A stretch of 64,000 bases of DNA, taken from contig NZ_LMSO01000007.1 of assembly GCF_001428435.1 (NCBI RefSeq), positions 62,001-126,000 on the forward strand, written 5' to 3'. Under the pieces are notes generated by a model that did not search any database, was not told the DNA's origin, and saw only the letters and a program-made list of their open reading frames with translations. Source of the DNA: Arthrobacter sp. Soil782. GTDB taxonomy: Bacteria > Actinomycetota > Actinomycetes > Actinomycetales > Micrococcaceae. The position numbers and the translations under genes were made by a program. Positions 36,838 to 46,480 of the stretch are shown here, piece after piece (the stretch's first letter is position 1; every line of letters starts with the position of its first letter).

Positions 36838-37839
36838 TCAGCCGGGAATGAGACTCGAAGCTTCCTGCAGAGTGCTTCCCGAATCCTCAATGTGAGCAAG
36901 CTCAGGAGGTAATTCAAGGCCCTTCTTTCGCATCGCCCGTGCCCAGAGACGGCCGGCACGGTAGGAAGACCGCACAAGCGGACCGCTCATGACGCCGAGG
37001 AAGCCGATCTCGTCAGCCTCCTGCTGAAGTTCCACAAACTCCTGCGGCTTGACCCAGCGATCCACCGGAAGGTGCCGCTCACTGGGACGCAGGTACTGGG
37101 TGATTGTAATCAGGTCGCAACCTGCGGAATGAAGGTCGCGCAGTGCTTCCGAGATTTCCGCGCGGGTTTCACCCATCCCGAGGATCAGGTTCGACTTGGT
37201 CACCATGCCGTGGTCCCTGCCCTGCGTGATGACGTCCATCGACCGTTCATAGCGGAAGGCTGGACGGATGCGCTTGAAGATGCGCGGGACCGTCTCCACG
37301 TTGTGGGCGAAAACCTCCGGACGGGCGTCGCAAATTCCGGCGATGTGTTCCGGTTTGCCGGAGAAGTCAGGAATCAGGATCTCGACGCCGGTTCCCGGGT
37401 TGAGCGAGTGGATCTGACGAATAGTTTCCGCATAGAGCCACACCCCCTCATCTTCGAGGTCATCGCGTGCCACCCCCGTAACGGTGGCGTAGCGCAGGTT
37501 CATGGTCTGTACCGACTGCGCGACCTTGAAGGGCTCGCTGCGGTCCAGCGGTGCAGGCCGGCCTGTGTCGATCTGACAGAAATCGCACCGCCGGGTGCAC
37601 TCTGAACCGCCGATCAGGAATGTTGCCTCCCGGTCCTCCCAACACTCGAAAATGTTGGGGCAACCTGCTTCCTCGCAAACGGTGTGCAGGCCTTCCTTCT
37701 TCACGAGGTTCTTCATTCCCACGAACTCGGGACCGATGTTGACCTTAGCCTTGATCCAGTCCGGCTTGCGCTCCACCGGGACTGCGGCGTTCCGTGCTTC
37801 GACGCGCAGCAGGCGCCTTCCCTCGGGGGCCAGGCTCAC
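36838..37839 (-). CDS. lipA: Lipoyl synthase LipA
   Basis: A 333-residue radical-SAM enzyme that inserts two sulfurs into protein-bound octanoate to give lipoate. The auxiliary iron-sulfur cluster motif [12 protein letters not shown] (near residue 55) and the radical-SAM motif C-T-R-R-C-D-F-C (near 82) are both intact, and the conserved C-terminal R-S-S-Y-R-A is present. A GTG start overlaps the lipB stop by 4 bases. It supplies cofactor for the E2 protein encoded at 44559-46352. Confidence 0.97.
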   Translation of the reverse strand: MSLAPEGRRLLRVEARNAAVPVERKPDWIKAKVNIGPEFVGMKNLVKKEGLHTVCEEAGCPNIFECWEDREATFLIGGSECTRRCDFCQIDTGRPAPLDRSEPFKVAQSVQTMNLRYATVTGVARDDLEDEGVWLYAETIRQIHSLNPGTGVEILIPDFSGKPEHIAGICDARPEVFAHNVETVPRIFKRIRPAFRYERSMDVITQGRDHGMVTKSNLILGMGETRAEISEALRDLHSAGCDLITITQYLRPSERHLPVDRWVKPQEFVELQQEADEIGFLGVMSGPLVRSSYRAGRLWARAMRKKGLELPPELAHIEDSGSTLQEASSLIPG

Positions 37840-38558
37840 AGTAAGACTCCTTCCGGCCGGTCGTTGCCGACGGCCTGTGCTGTCTCGGTTAGCTGGAGAT
37901 TGCCCTCGGGACCGAGCACCAGCGACGCCTCATTGTTGCGCAGTTCCTCTTCAATGCGCGAAACGATGTCGACCGGTGATACGGAGCGGCCGATCTCCTT
38001 GGAGATGCTCGTGACACCGGCGTCAGTAATACCGCAGGGCACGATCTGCGCAAAAGGCGCGAGATCGTTGCTGCAATTGATCGCGAATCCGTGCATGGTT
38101 ACCCGCCGGTTGATGCGGATGCCGATAGCAGCAATCTTCCGTGCCGGTCGTTGGGAATCACCTGATAACCAGACCCCGGACCTGCCTTCGATTCGAATTC
38201 CGATGATCCCGTAGTCGCTGAGGACCGCGATGATGACGTCCTCGAGAATTCCGACATAGTCGGCAACGCGGGTGGGCTCCGGAAGGGCGAGGATGGGGTA
38301 GCCCACCAATTGACCCGGGCCATGCCAGGTAAGTTTGCCTCCCCGGTCAACCGGTACCACAGGGGTCCCATCGAACGGCTTTTCGTTTTCCTCGGTCCGT
38401 TTTCCTGCGGTGTAGACCGGCGAGTGTTCGAGGAGGAGAACAGTGCTGGGCGACGTACCGGCAATCACTGATTCATGCAGCGTCTTTTGTCGGTCCCATC
38501 CGTCCCGGTAGTCGACGAAATGGGGATCGAATCCGATTCGGGAGAACTCCAGCGTCAT
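37836..38558 (-). CDS. lipB: Octanoyl-[acyl-carrier-protein]:protein transferase LipB
   Basis: A 240-residue enzyme that moves octanoate from acyl-carrier protein to lipoyl domains, the step before LipA. Seen are the [17 protein letters not shown] motif with conserved His, the active-site lysine region A-R-K-I-A-A-I-G and the catalytic cysteine in I-V-P-C-G-I-T. On the minus strand a GAGGA stretch sits directly before the ATG and TACGCT lies 6 bases before it, so a leaderless start is possible. It diverges from the kinase gene. Confidence 0.96.
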   Translation of the reverse strand: MTLEFSRIGFDPHFVDYRDGWDRQKTLHESVIAGTSPSTVLLLEHSPVYTAGKRTEENEKPFDGTPVVPVDRGGKLTWHGPGQLVGYPILALPEPTRVADYVGILEDVIIAVLSDYGIIGIRIEGRSGVWLSGDSQRPARKIAAIGIRINRRVTMHGFAINCSNDLAPFAQIVPCGITDAGVTSISKEIGRSVSPVDIVSRIEEELRNNEASLVLGPEGNLQLTETAQAVGNDRPEGVLL

Positions 38559-38591
38559 TCCTCAAGCGTAGACCCGGGTGGGCGGTCATCT

Positions 38592-38607
38592 CACATTCGT
38601 GAATGTG
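38592..38607. promoter_or_regulatory. 16-bp palindrome in the lipB/kinase intergenic region
   Basis: CACATTC-GT-GAATGTG is a perfect 7+7 inverted repeat between the divergent lipB and kinase genes. Its place 34 bases before lipB and 56 before the kinase gene suits an operator. No regulator is known for it. Confidence 0.45.
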
Positions 38608-38662
38608 GACAGGGTGTGGATAACTTCTGCGCCGGGAGCGCGAGTAGCCAAGACTTGTCACC

Positions 38663-40453
38663 ATGGACAACTTTCGACGCCAGACGGCCGCAGCATGGGG
38701 AGCGACATCTACTGAACGTCCAGAGGCGCAGCAGCCGCCCAGGCTCAGCGGGTACCGCACGGGAAGGCTACTGGGCGTCGGCAGTAGCGCTCATGTCTGG
38801 CTGGTCGAGGATCAACGCACGGGTATTCTCAGCGCTCTCAAAGTGTTCCCCACAACTACACCTCTTTCACGAGCAGAGCTTGAAGGCTGGGATGGGTCCC
38901 TAACCCCACTTGATCGGGAGCTCGCTGTTCTGGGCACGCTGAAGCACCCTCATCTCCTGGGAATCCGCGAAGTCGTCAGTACAGACAGTGGTCCGGGACT
39001 CCTGATGGACTATGCCGGCGGAGGATCACTCCTCAATCTGGTGACGGCCCGCGGTCGGTTGAGCATCGGTGAATGCATCACTGTCCTTGGGCCGATTGCA
39101 CAGGCACTGGCATACCTGCACTCCTCCGCCATTCAGCATGGCGATGTATCGCCGGGCAACGTGCTGTTCACGGCCGAAGGAAAGCCGCTACTTGCTGATC
39201 TCGGCGTTGGACGCATGCGGGGGGAATCGGCAGATCATCCTCGCGGCACGGCGGGCTTCGCCGACGCGGGCCTGCTGCCGAGTCTCTCCGCCGGTTTTGC
39301 TTCGGACGTGTTCTCAGCTGCCGCGGTCGGGTGGTACTCCCTGACCGGCAACCCACCCGACCGGGCCAGGGATCGGGCGCCGCTGAGCCTGCTCGTGCCT
39401 GACGTGCCGGGCGAATTGCTCCATATCCTTGAAGCCGCACTGCACGACGACCACGGCGAGCGCCCGAGCGCCAATGAGTTGGCGGATGCCGTGCTGCGAG
39501 CGGCGCCAGCACAGCCGCTGGACCTCGTCGCAGCCGTGCACCCTTCTGTGTTGCCCCAGCTGCTCACCAGGCGCGCCACTGCCGATTCCACGAAGGGGAC
39601 CCGGCGCCGGCTGCCCGAAGCCCTCGCGCGGATATACGCGACGAAGATCCCGACGACGCTCCGGAAACCGACAAAGTCCGCACACCCATCAACCCGCGCG
39701 GAGCGGTCGCGTCGCGCGGACGGTTCTCGCGGGAAGCTGAACCGACAACCTTCCAGGGCCCGGCGCCGGAGCGCGCGTAACTCGGGAGGAACGAGGATGG
39801 GTTCTGTCATCCGGGGCGCCGCCGCACTGCTGGTGCTGTGTGGAGTTCTGCTGCTCGGTCCGCAACTTCTGGACACCTTGGGCAGCAGTGTTTCTCATTC
39901 AGAACGTGGGTCTGCTGAATTCAAGGACACGCTGGATGCGCCCGCGGGTGTTCCGGCAAAGCCTGCAGCGGGAGGCGCTCCGGCGGACTCCAGAAGAGGG
40001 AATGCTCCAGCGAAGGACACGGCACTCACTGACGAGATGACGCAGCGTCTGGCAGACGAAAACCCGGTAACAGCTCTGTCCGCCCTCGTTGCCGTGAGAG
40101 CTATGTTCCTCGCAACAGGGGAAGCGGGCCTCCTGCCGGTTGTGAACGTCAAGGATTCGGACGCTATGGCCGCCGACCGGCGGATCATGGCCGGGTTGCA
40201 GGAACGTGGCCACGTCTTCAATGGGTTGAGTATCCGTCTGGAGAAGGTCGCGCCGGCGGAGTCATTCCCCGTTCCGGAGGGCGCCACAGCGGTCACCGCG
40301 ACGGCCGTCATGTCCGGCTACACCGAAATGGACGCTTCAGGTGCTGCCGTGCGCGAGGTCGCGGAATCGACGCTGCAGGACCTCGTTTTCGTCCTGGTGA
40401 GAGAGGAAGGACTATGGAGAATCGCCAGTGTGCACAATAGCGACGCCGTCTGA
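38663..40453 (+). CDS. Atypical membrane Ser/Thr protein kinase
   Basis: A 596-residue protein with an N-terminal kinase domain (about 30-285), a basic stretch (about 340-378), one membrane segment (384-402) and an extracytoplasmic domain of about 190 residues. Catalytic residues are mostly kept: glycine loop L-G-V-G-S-S-A-H-V (37-45), K60, E86, D161 and N166. HRD reads H-G-D (159-161), DFG reads D-L-G (179-181), and the usual APE motif is not seen after the activation segment (G-T-A-G-F-A-D-A-G). The external part has an Ala/Pro linker and an NTF2-like-looking C-terminal domain that may sense a ligand. It lacks PASTA repeats, so it is not PknB. Confidence 0.85.
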   Translation: MDNFRRQTAAAWGATSTERPEAQQPPRLSGYRTGRLLGVGSSAHVWLVEDQRTGILSALKVFPTTTPLSRAELEGWDGSLTPLDRELAVLGTLKHPHLLGIREVVSTDSGPGLLMDYAGGGSLLNLVTARGRLSIGECITVLGPIAQALAYLHSSAIQHGDVSPGNVLFTAEGKPLLADLGVGRMRGESADHPRGTAGFADAGLLPSLSAGFASDVFSAAAVGWYSLTGNPPDRARDRAPLSLLVPDVPGELLHILEAALHDDHGERPSANELADAVLRAAPAQPLDLVAAVHPSVLPQLLTRRATADSTKGTRRRLPEALARIYATKIPTTLRKPTKSAHPSTRAERSRRADGSRGKLNRQPSRARRRSARNSGGTRMGSVIRGAAALLVLCGVLLLGPQLLDTLGSSVSHSERGSAEFKDTLDAPAGVPAKPAAGGAPADSRRGNAPAKDTALTDEMTQRLADENPVTALSALVAVRAMFLATGEAGLLPVVNVKDSDAMAADRRIMAGLQERGHVFNGLSIRLEKVAPAESFPVPEGATAVTATAVMSGYTEMDASGAAVREVAESTLQDLVFVLVREEGLWRIASVHNSDAV

Positions 40454-40473
40454 GCGGGCGGTGCGGGAGTGGT

Positions 40474-40479
40474 TATGAT
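40474..40479 (+). promoter_or_regulatory. -10 element for a probable leaderless tricorn transcript
   Basis: TATGAT lies 6 bases before ATG 40486. This favours the second of two consecutive ATG codons and a leaderless mRNA. Confidence 0.55.
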
Positions 40480-40485
40480 CGGATG

Positions 40486-43400
40486 ATGGCTTCCTCTCAC
40501 TACCTACGCTATCCGCATCTGTCCGGAGATCTCCTCACTTTCGGAGCGGAGAACGATGTCTGGGTTGTCCCGGTCTCGGGCGGGCGCGCGTGGAGAATAT
40601 CGTCGCTCCAACAGCCGGTACGGAACCCGCGATTCTCCCCCGATGGCTCCACCATCGCTTGGACAGTGGTACAGGGCGCCGCACCGGAGGTAGTTGCTGC
40701 TGATGCAAACGGGGGGAACTTCCGTCGGCTTACCTACTGGGGGCATCAGAGCACCAGAGTGAAGGGCTTCACTGCAGACGGTCAAGTCATCGCGACGAGC
40801 GCTTTCCGGCACGAGGATCCCCGGCATACCTGGGCGTACACGCTTCCCGTGGATGGTTCCCCGGGTAACGTCGTGCCTTACGGACCGCTTGACGCCATTG
40901 TTCATGGGGAAGCTGTCGGGGACGAGCGCCCCGTTGTCATCGGCAGCGTCATGACTCGCGAACAGGCCTGGTGGAAGCGGTATCGGGGAGGTACCGCGGG
41001 CAAGCTCTGGATTGATCCGGATGGTTCCGGTGATTTTCGGCGCTTCCTGCCTGAACTCAACGGCAACCTGGCCGATCCGATGTGGGTCAGTGGCCGTCTT
41101 GCTTTCCTTTCGGACCACGAGGGATACGGGAACCTCTACTCTGTGACGGCAAGTGGTCAGGATCTGAGGCGCCACACAGATAACGAGGCCTTTTATGTCC
41201 GTCATGCGAGCACGGACGGAAGCCGCGTAGTCTACGAATCGGCAGGGAAACTTTGGCTGCTCGAAGCCCTTGATGCGGAAGCGCGGCCACTCGATATCCA
41301 GCTTGGCTCAGCCTCCACCGGCAGGCGCCCGCAGCCGCTCAACGTAGCGCGGCATCTCGCGGCCGCTGTTCCCGTCAAAGACGGCCGCGCCAGCGTAGTT
41401 GAATCTCACGGGACCCTGCATCTTCTGAGCCACAGGGATGGGCCCTCCCGCGTTGTGGATGCAACTGCGGGTGTGCGGGCACGGCTCGGCCGTCCGGTTG
41501 GCGAAGACCGGATTGCCTACATTGCCGACCATGAGGGTGAGGAAGCGCTGTACATCCGCAGCGCGTTCGACGTCGATGTCCCTGTCACCACCGGTTCAAC
41601 CCGCCCGGAAACTTTGGCAGCGGATGATGGTCTGCCCGCGCCGGTGCCGGCAGCGAAGCCGCACAGCACGAGCGAAGATCAGAGGTCGGGCGAAGCTGAG
41701 CCTGTTGAGCGTGGGGCGCCAGACGCCGCCGTCTTTGCCCAGGACCAGGCGGGCAGCACAGTTGTTTCCTGCATCCGGTTTGGAGACCGTTTCAGGGCAA
41801 GCAACCTCGCAGTGAGTCCCGACGCGAAAATCATCGCGGTTGCAGGTGAAATGGGCGAGATACTGATTCACGAGATTGGTACTGAAGGATTCTTCACCCT
41901 GTCCACCACCGCCCACGGCGCAATCGACGACGTGACGTTTTCACCCGACTCAGCCTGGCTTGTCTGGGCGGAGCCCGTCACGGGTGAAGGGGCGCGCACG
42001 CGCGTCCGGCTGAGCCGCGTACTTCAGAATACCGAGATCCTGAACGTCACCGATGGCCGCTTTCGGGACCATGCTCCGTCATTCACCCCGGACTGCAAAT
42101 TCATTGCCTTTCTGTCCGACCGTAGCTTCGACCCGGTGTATGACACTCATCGTTTCGATCTCAGCTTCCCGGCCTCGACGAAACCGTTCCTGGTGGCTCT
42201 CGCGGCTGACACAGCGTCACCGTTCGGGCCTGCTGTGTACGATCGGCCGGCGCCGGCCGAGGAAAAAAAATCTCCCTCGCTGGTTGTCGAGGTTGATGCG
42301 GACCGCCTTGCCGAACGCATCATTCCCGTGCCGGTGACGCAGGGATCCTATGAGGGTATGCGGGCAGTGGAGAACGCGCTGCTCTGGACGGCAGCTGACA
42401 CGATTGGGATCACCGGCGACGGCCGCGCCACCACGGATGCCAAAGAGCCGGCGAGGCGGCTCGAACGCTTCGATATGGCCAAGCGTGAGACCTCCACACT
42501 CGTTCAGGAGGTGGACTCCTTCGAAGTCAGCGGCGACGGCAAACGTGCGGTAATAGTCCACGCCGGAGCCGTTACAGCAGTGCCCACCTCCGGTCCTGCG
42601 GAACCGGACTCTGCTGAGCGGGTAACGGTGGATCTCAACCGGATCCGTGTACTGCTTGATCCTCCCAGCGTTTGGCGGCAGGCGTTTGAGGATGCGTGGC
42701 GTCTGCAACGCGACTTTTTCTGGGCCGAAGACATGGGCGGCCTGGACTGGGAGGGCGTGCGCGAGCGTTACCGACCGCTGCTGGACAGTATCGGCTCGCA
42801 CGATGATCTGGTCGACATCCTGTGGGAGCTGCACGGCGAACTCGGGACGTCCCACGCCTACGTCACTCCGGCCCTACCCAGCGAGGCGGGCGCGGGCGCC
42901 CAGGGTTTCCTCGGAGCCGAGCTCAGTCGAGCCGAGCGTGGTTGGAGGGTAGACCGTATCTTCGTCGGCGAGTCCTCCGACCCGCAGGCAGCTGCGCCGT
43001 TGGCAGCGCCAGGAGTGGCTGTGGAGCCTGGAGACATCATTCAGGCGGTGGACGGCGTGCCCGTGCCTCCGGAATTTGGTCCGGCCGTACTCCTTACAGG
43101 GGCAGGGGGGCGGCCCGTCGAACTCACCGTGGCACGGTACAACGATGACGGCGGCCAACCCGCCGTTCGCCGGGTCGCGGTTGTACCGTTGCGCAGTGAG
43201 GAACGGCTCCGCTACCAGAACTGGGTCAGCGCGAACCGTACGATCGTCCACGAAGCTTCGGATAGCCGGTTCGGCTACCTGCACGTTCCGGACATGGTGG
43301 CCAGGGGATGGGCGCAACTGCATAGGGACCTCGACCGCGAGACTGCCCGCGACGGTCTCATCATCGACGTGCGCCGCAATCGCGGCGGTCACACTTCACA

Positions 43401-43896
43401 ACTGGTAGCCGAACTCATCGGCCGTAAAGTGACTGCCTGGTCACTCCCGCGAGGTGAGCAGCCGGGTACCTATCCGGCACATGCACCGAGGGGTCCGGTC
43501 GTTGTCCTCACTGATGAGTTCGCGGGTTCCGACGGCGACATCATCACCCAGGTGGCGAAGCTTCGGGGGATCGGGCCGGTCATCGGCACCCGGACGTGGG
43601 GCGGTGTCGTCGGCATCGACGGTCGGTTCAGCCTCGCCGACGGAACCGGAGTCACACAGCCGCGCTACGCGTTCTGGATGACCGGAGGCATTGAGTGGGG
43701 CGTGGAAAACTACGGCGTGGACCCCGACATTGAGGTGCAGTTTCCGCCACACGCGTACGCCGCACAGGAAGATCCTCAGCTAGAGCACGCCGTCGGAATT
43801 CTGCGCGAGATGCTTGAAGAACTGCCCACGGACGTACCGCCGGCACGCAGGAACCATCCGCAGCTTGCACCGCTGCCACTGCCGCCGCGCAGCTGA
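40486..43896 (+). CDS. Tricorn protease homologue (S41 family)
   Basis: A 1136-residue protein with tricorn architecture: beta-propeller repeats (about 1-680), a helical/core region, a PDZ domain (about 800-900) and a C-terminal S41-type catalytic domain. By comparison with Thermoplasma tricorn, the tetrad appears to be S789-H790 (G-T-S-H), nucleophile S1015 in F-A-G-S-D-G-D-I and E1074 in V-E-N-Y-G. Tricorn cuts peptides from upstream proteases into di- and tripeptides in the cytosol. There is no signal peptide. It may act with the aminopeptidase encoded at 48036-49586. An Asp/Pro/Glu-rich insert near 390-425 is non-conserved. Confidence 0.92.
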   Translation: MASSHYLRYPHLSGDLLTFGAENDVWVVPVSGGRAWRISSLQQPVRNPRFSPDGSTIAWTVVQGAAPEVVAADANGGNFRRLTYWGHQSTRVKGFTADGQVIATSAFRHEDPRHTWAYTLPVDGSPGNVVPYGPLDAIVHGEAVGDERPVVIGSVMTREQAWWKRYRGGTAGKLWIDPDGSGDFRRFLPELNGNLADPMWVSGRLAFLSDHEGYGNLYSVTASGQDLRRHTDNEAFYVRHASTDGSRVVYESAGKLWLLEALDAEARPLDIQLGSASTGRRPQPLNVARHLAAAVPVKDGRASVVESHGTLHLLSHRDGPSRVVDATAGVRARLGRPVGEDRIAYIADHEGEEALYIRSAFDVDVPVTTGSTRPETLAADDGLPAPVPAAKPHSTSEDQRSGEAEPVERGAPDAAVFAQDQAGSTVVSCIRFGDRFRASNLAVSPDAKIIAVAGEMGEILIHEIGTEGFFTLSTTAHGAIDDVTFSPDSAWLVWAEPVTGEGARTRVRLSRVLQNTEILNVTDGRFRDHAPSFTPDCKFIAFLSDRSFDPVYDTHRFDLSFPASTKPFLVALAADTASPFGPAVYDRPAPAEEKKSPSLVVEVDADRLAERIIPVPVTQGSYEGMRAVENALLWTAADTIGITGDGRATTDAKEPARRLERFDMAKRETSTLVQEVDSFEVSGDGKRAVIVHAGAVTAVPTSGPAEPDSAERVTVDLNRIRVLLDPPSVWRQAFEDAWRLQRDFFWAEDMGGLDWEGVRERYRPLLDSIGSHDDLVDILWELHGELGTSHAYVTPALPSEAGAGAQGFLGAELSRAERGWRVDRIFVGESSDPQAAAPLAAPGVAVEPGDIIQAVDGVPVPPEFGPAVLLTGAGGRPVELTVARYNDDGGQPAVRRVAVVPLRSEERLRYQNWVSANRTIVHEASDSRFGYLHVPDMVARGWAQLHRDLDRETARDGLIIDVRRNRGGHTSQLVAELIGRKVTAWSLPRGEQPGTYPAHAPRGPVVVLTDEFAGSDGDIITQVAKLRGIGPVIGTRTWGGVVGIDGRFSLADGTGVTQPRYAFWMTGGIEWGVENYGVDPDIEVQFPPHAYAAQEDPQLEHAVGILREMLEELPTDVPPARRNHPQLAPLPLPPRS

Positions 43897-43905
43897 TCTG
43901 CCGCT

Positions 43906-43957
43906 GGTAGCACTGTGCCCCGGTCACTGTAGTTGGTGACCGGGGCACAGTGCTACC
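43906..43957. terminator. Bidirectional terminator between tricorn and osmC genes
   Basis: A perfect 22-bp inverted repeat (43906-43927 with 43936-43957) with an 8-base loop separates two convergent genes. It starts 10 bases after the tricorn stop. Confidence 0.88.
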
Positions 43958-43972
43958 GGATGAAAGCAGGTA

Positions 43973-44404
43973 TCAGGACTCCAGAGTTGCATCCAGCGAG
44001 ATGTCCTTGACGCCGGCGAGTGCCTGGGAGACAGGGCACCCCGTCTTCGCTTCGTTGGCAAGGCGCTGGAAATCCTCCTCGTTCAGATCCGGCACCGATG
44101 CCTTCAGGGTGAGCCGGATGGCGGTGATGCCAACGCCTGGCTGGAAATCCACCTCGGCCTTGGTCTCGACGCGGTCCGGAGTCTTTCCTTCTCCGCCAAG
44201 GGCATGGCTGAAGGCCATGGAGAAGCATGCCGAGTGTGCTGCGGCGATGAGTTCTTCGGGGCTGGTCTTTCCTTCAGCCTCCTCTGCCCGCGCCTTCCAG
44301 GTGACGTCGTAGGTCCCAAGTCCGGAGGTGTCCAGAGAAACCTGTCCTGATCCGCTGGGCAGGTCTCCACTCCAGACGGTATGTGCTGAGCGTACTGTAG
44401 CCAT
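43973..44404 (-). CDS. osmC: OsmC family peroxiredoxin-like protein
   Basis: A 143-residue protein of the OsmC/Ohr family, which reduces organic hydroperoxides. The two redox cysteines are in A-H-S-A-C-F-S-M-A (near residue 60) and T-G-C-P-V-S (near 124), and the catalytic Glu is in S-P-E-E-L. The sequence fits the OsmC subgroup better than Ohr. An AAGAGGAG ribosome site precedes the ATG. OsmC and Ohr enzymes can be recharged by lipoyl proteins and dihydrolipoyl dehydrogenase, and the genes for those lie just beyond in the same direction. Confidence 0.93.
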   Translation of the reverse strand: MATVRSAHTVWSGDLPSGSGQVSLDTSGLGTYDVTWKARAEEAEGKTSPEELIAAAHSACFSMAFSHALGGEGKTPDRVETKAEVDFQPGVGITAIRLTLKASVPDLNEEDFQRLANEAKTGCPVSQALAGVKDISLDATLES

Positions 44405-44505
44405 CAGTTCTCCTCTTAAATGATTGAATCACGTGCACCGGACGGGCGTCCGGGTGTCTTGCGCATCAGGTGATGCGGAAGCATTCTGCTGGTGCATTCT
44501 CAAAG

Positions 44506-44547
44506 GCAGAAGGCAGCGCACCCGGTCGTCGGAGCGCTGCCTTCTGC
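44506..44547 (-). terminator. Terminator after the sucB-type gene
   Basis: A perfect 14-bp stem (44506-44519 with 44534-44547) with a 14-base loop starts 12 bases past the E2 stop on the minus strand. Confidence 0.8.
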
Positions 44548-44558
44548 ATCTGTGTGAA

Positions 44559-46352
44559 CTACAGGCCGAGGTCGGCCTCGAAAGCGCCTTCCTCCAGGCG
44601 GGACTTCAAAGCCTGAAGGAACCTACCTGCGTCCGCGCCATCCACCAACCGGTGATCGTACGTGAGGGACAGGTACATCATGGAGCGGATCGCGATGGTG
44701 TCATCGCCATCTGCATCGGTGACCACTACGGGACGCTTCACGATTGCCCCGGTTCCCAGAATGCCGACCTGGGGCTGGTTGATGATCGGAGTGTCGAACA
44801 GGGCGCCGACCGAGCCGATGTTGGTGATCGTGAAGGTGCCGCCCGAAAGTTCGTCCGGTCCGATCTTGCCGCTGCGCGTACGCGCACCGACATCGGCGAT
44901 CTTCTTGGCAAGGCCCGCCAAATTGAGGTTGCCGGCATCGTTGATTACCGGAACCAGCAGGCCCTTTTCGGTGTCCACCGCGATAGCAAGGTGCTCGGCG
45001 TCGTGGTAGGTGACTTCCTTGGCTTCCTCGTCGAAGGACGCGTTCAGCTTGGCGTGCTGCTTCAGGGCCTCTGTCACTGCCTTGGCAATGAACGGCAGGA
45101 AGGTCAGCTTCGCGCTGTTCTGCGCCTGGAAAGTTTCCTTCGCCTTCGCACGGAGCCGCGCGACGCGGGTCATATCAACTTCGATGACCTGCGTAAGCTG
45201 CGCTGAAACCTCCAGCGACTCCCGCATGCGCCGCGCAATCGTCTGGCGGATGCGCGGGGCCTTCTCCACGGTCCCGCGCAGCTTCGAAGCTGCAGGCGCG
45301 GATGCGGGTGCGGGGGCAGGAGCGGAAGGAGCAGCACTCGGAGCGTCCTGCTGTGAAGCCTTCGAGGATTCGGCCCCATCAAGCACGTCCTGCTTGCGGA
45401 TGCGTCCACCCACGCCGGTACCCTTGATGGAGCTCAGGTCCACGCCATGCTGGTTGGCGAGTTTGCGGACCAGGGGAGTGACGTATACGGAATCTGAGCC
45501 TGTTGCTTCGTCGCTCGGTGACTTTGCGGGAGCCGGCGCTTCCTTTGCCTCAGTGGGCTCAGTGCTACCGGACGGTTCCGGCTGTGGTTCGGACTCCGGC
45601 CGGCCTGCCTCCGGTTCTGCAGTAGGCTCTTCGCGCTCAGCCGACGGCGCCGCAGCGACTGGTTCGGCGCTCTTCGGCTCCGCCTGTGCAGGAGCCGCGC
45701 CGGCAGATCCAATGACAGCCAGTACGGAGCCGACTTCTGCGGTCTCATCTTCGTTGACCCGGATCTCCTGCAGGGTGCCGGCGACGGGGGAAGGGATTTC
45801 CGTATCTACCTTGTCGGTGGACACCTCGAGAAGCGGCTCGTCCACCTCCACGTCATCGCCGACTGCTTTGAGCCAACGCGTTACTGTCCCCTCCGTCACA
45901 CTTTCCCCGAGGGCCGGCAGAGTGACTTCGGTTCCCTGACCGCCGCCCGCGGCTTCCGTGGAGCCCTCGGCTTCCTTGGACTCCTGCGTGGGAGGGGTTT
46001 CTGCTTCTTCTTCGCTCTGTTCGACAGGCTGGTCCCCACCAGCATTTTCAGCTGCATCGCCCGAAGATGGCTCCACGCCTGAATCCCCACTGTCGGAACT
46101 GTCCGAGCCGCCTGAGCCGTCTCCGATCCTTACCAGCGGAGCGCCAACCTCGGCGGTCTCGTCTTCGGCGACCAGGATCTCCTCGATAACTCCGGCGATG
46201 GGGGAGGGGATCTCTGTGTCGACCTTGTCCGTTGATACCTCGAGCAACGGCTCATCGACTTCGACGCGGTCGCCGACCTGCTTGAGCCAACGGGTGACGG
46301 TACCCTCGGTAACGCTTTCGCCGAGGGCCGGTAAGTTCACGGATTCAGACAT
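44559..46352 (-). CDS. sucB: Dihydrolipoamide acyltransferase E2 (SucB-type) with two lipoyl domains
   Basis: A 597-residue E2 core of a 2-oxo-acid dehydrogenase. Two N-terminal lipoyl domains carry their lipoyl lysines at K43 and K181 in near-identical T-D-K-V-D-T-E contexts. They are joined by acidic and Pro/Ala-rich linkers to an E3-binding domain (about 293-325) and the acyltransferase domain with D-H567-R-L-V-D-G. Actinobacterial proteins annotated SucB often serve as the shared E2 of pyruvate and 2-oxoglutarate complexes, so the substrate is not certain. An AAGGAG site lies upstream. lpdA precedes it by 128 bases. Confidence 0.93.
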   Translation of the reverse strand: MSESVNLPALGESVTEGTVTRWLKQVGDRVEVDEPLLEVSTDKVDTEIPSPIAGVIEEILVAEDETAEVGAPLVRIGDGSGGSDSSDSGDSGVEPSSGDAAENAGGDQPVEQSEEEAETPPTQESKEAEGSTEAAGGGQGTEVTLPALGESVTEGTVTRWLKAVGDDVEVDEPLLEVSTDKVDTEIPSPVAGTLQEIRVNEDETAEVGSVLAVIGSAGAAPAQAEPKSAEPVAAAPSAEREEPTAEPEAGRPESEPQPEPSGSTEPTEAKEAPAPAKSPSDEATGSDSVYVTPLVRKLANQHGVDLSSIKGTGVGGRIRKQDVLDGAESSKASQQDAPSAAPSAPAPAPASAPAASKLRGTVEKAPRIRQTIARRMRESLEVSAQLTQVIEVDMTRVARLRAKAKETFQAQNSAKLTFLPFIAKAVTEALKQHAKLNASFDEEAKEVTYHDAEHLAIAVDTEKGLLVPVINDAGNLNLAGLAKKIADVGARTRSGKIGPDELSGGTFTITNIGSVGALFDTPIINQPQVGILGTGAIVKRPVVVTDADGDDTIAIRSMMYLSLTYDHRLVDGADAGRFLQALKSRLEEGAFEADLGL

Positions 46353-46480
46353 GGTGTCCGGTTCTCCTTGTTCGTTCTACCTTCGACCGCCGGTACCGGG
46401 AACAGCCGGTCGGTTTGAGGTTGCCAGTGATGCTTTATGTGGAGTGTGATGCAGCGGTGCAGCAGAGGGGCCGGAGCCGG

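Noticed and set aside
38615-38623. A perfect DnaA box (TGTGGATAA) before the kinase gene
   Set aside because: One 9-bp match is expected by chance about every 130 kb on two strands; no cluster of boxes is present, so origin or DnaA control is not supported.
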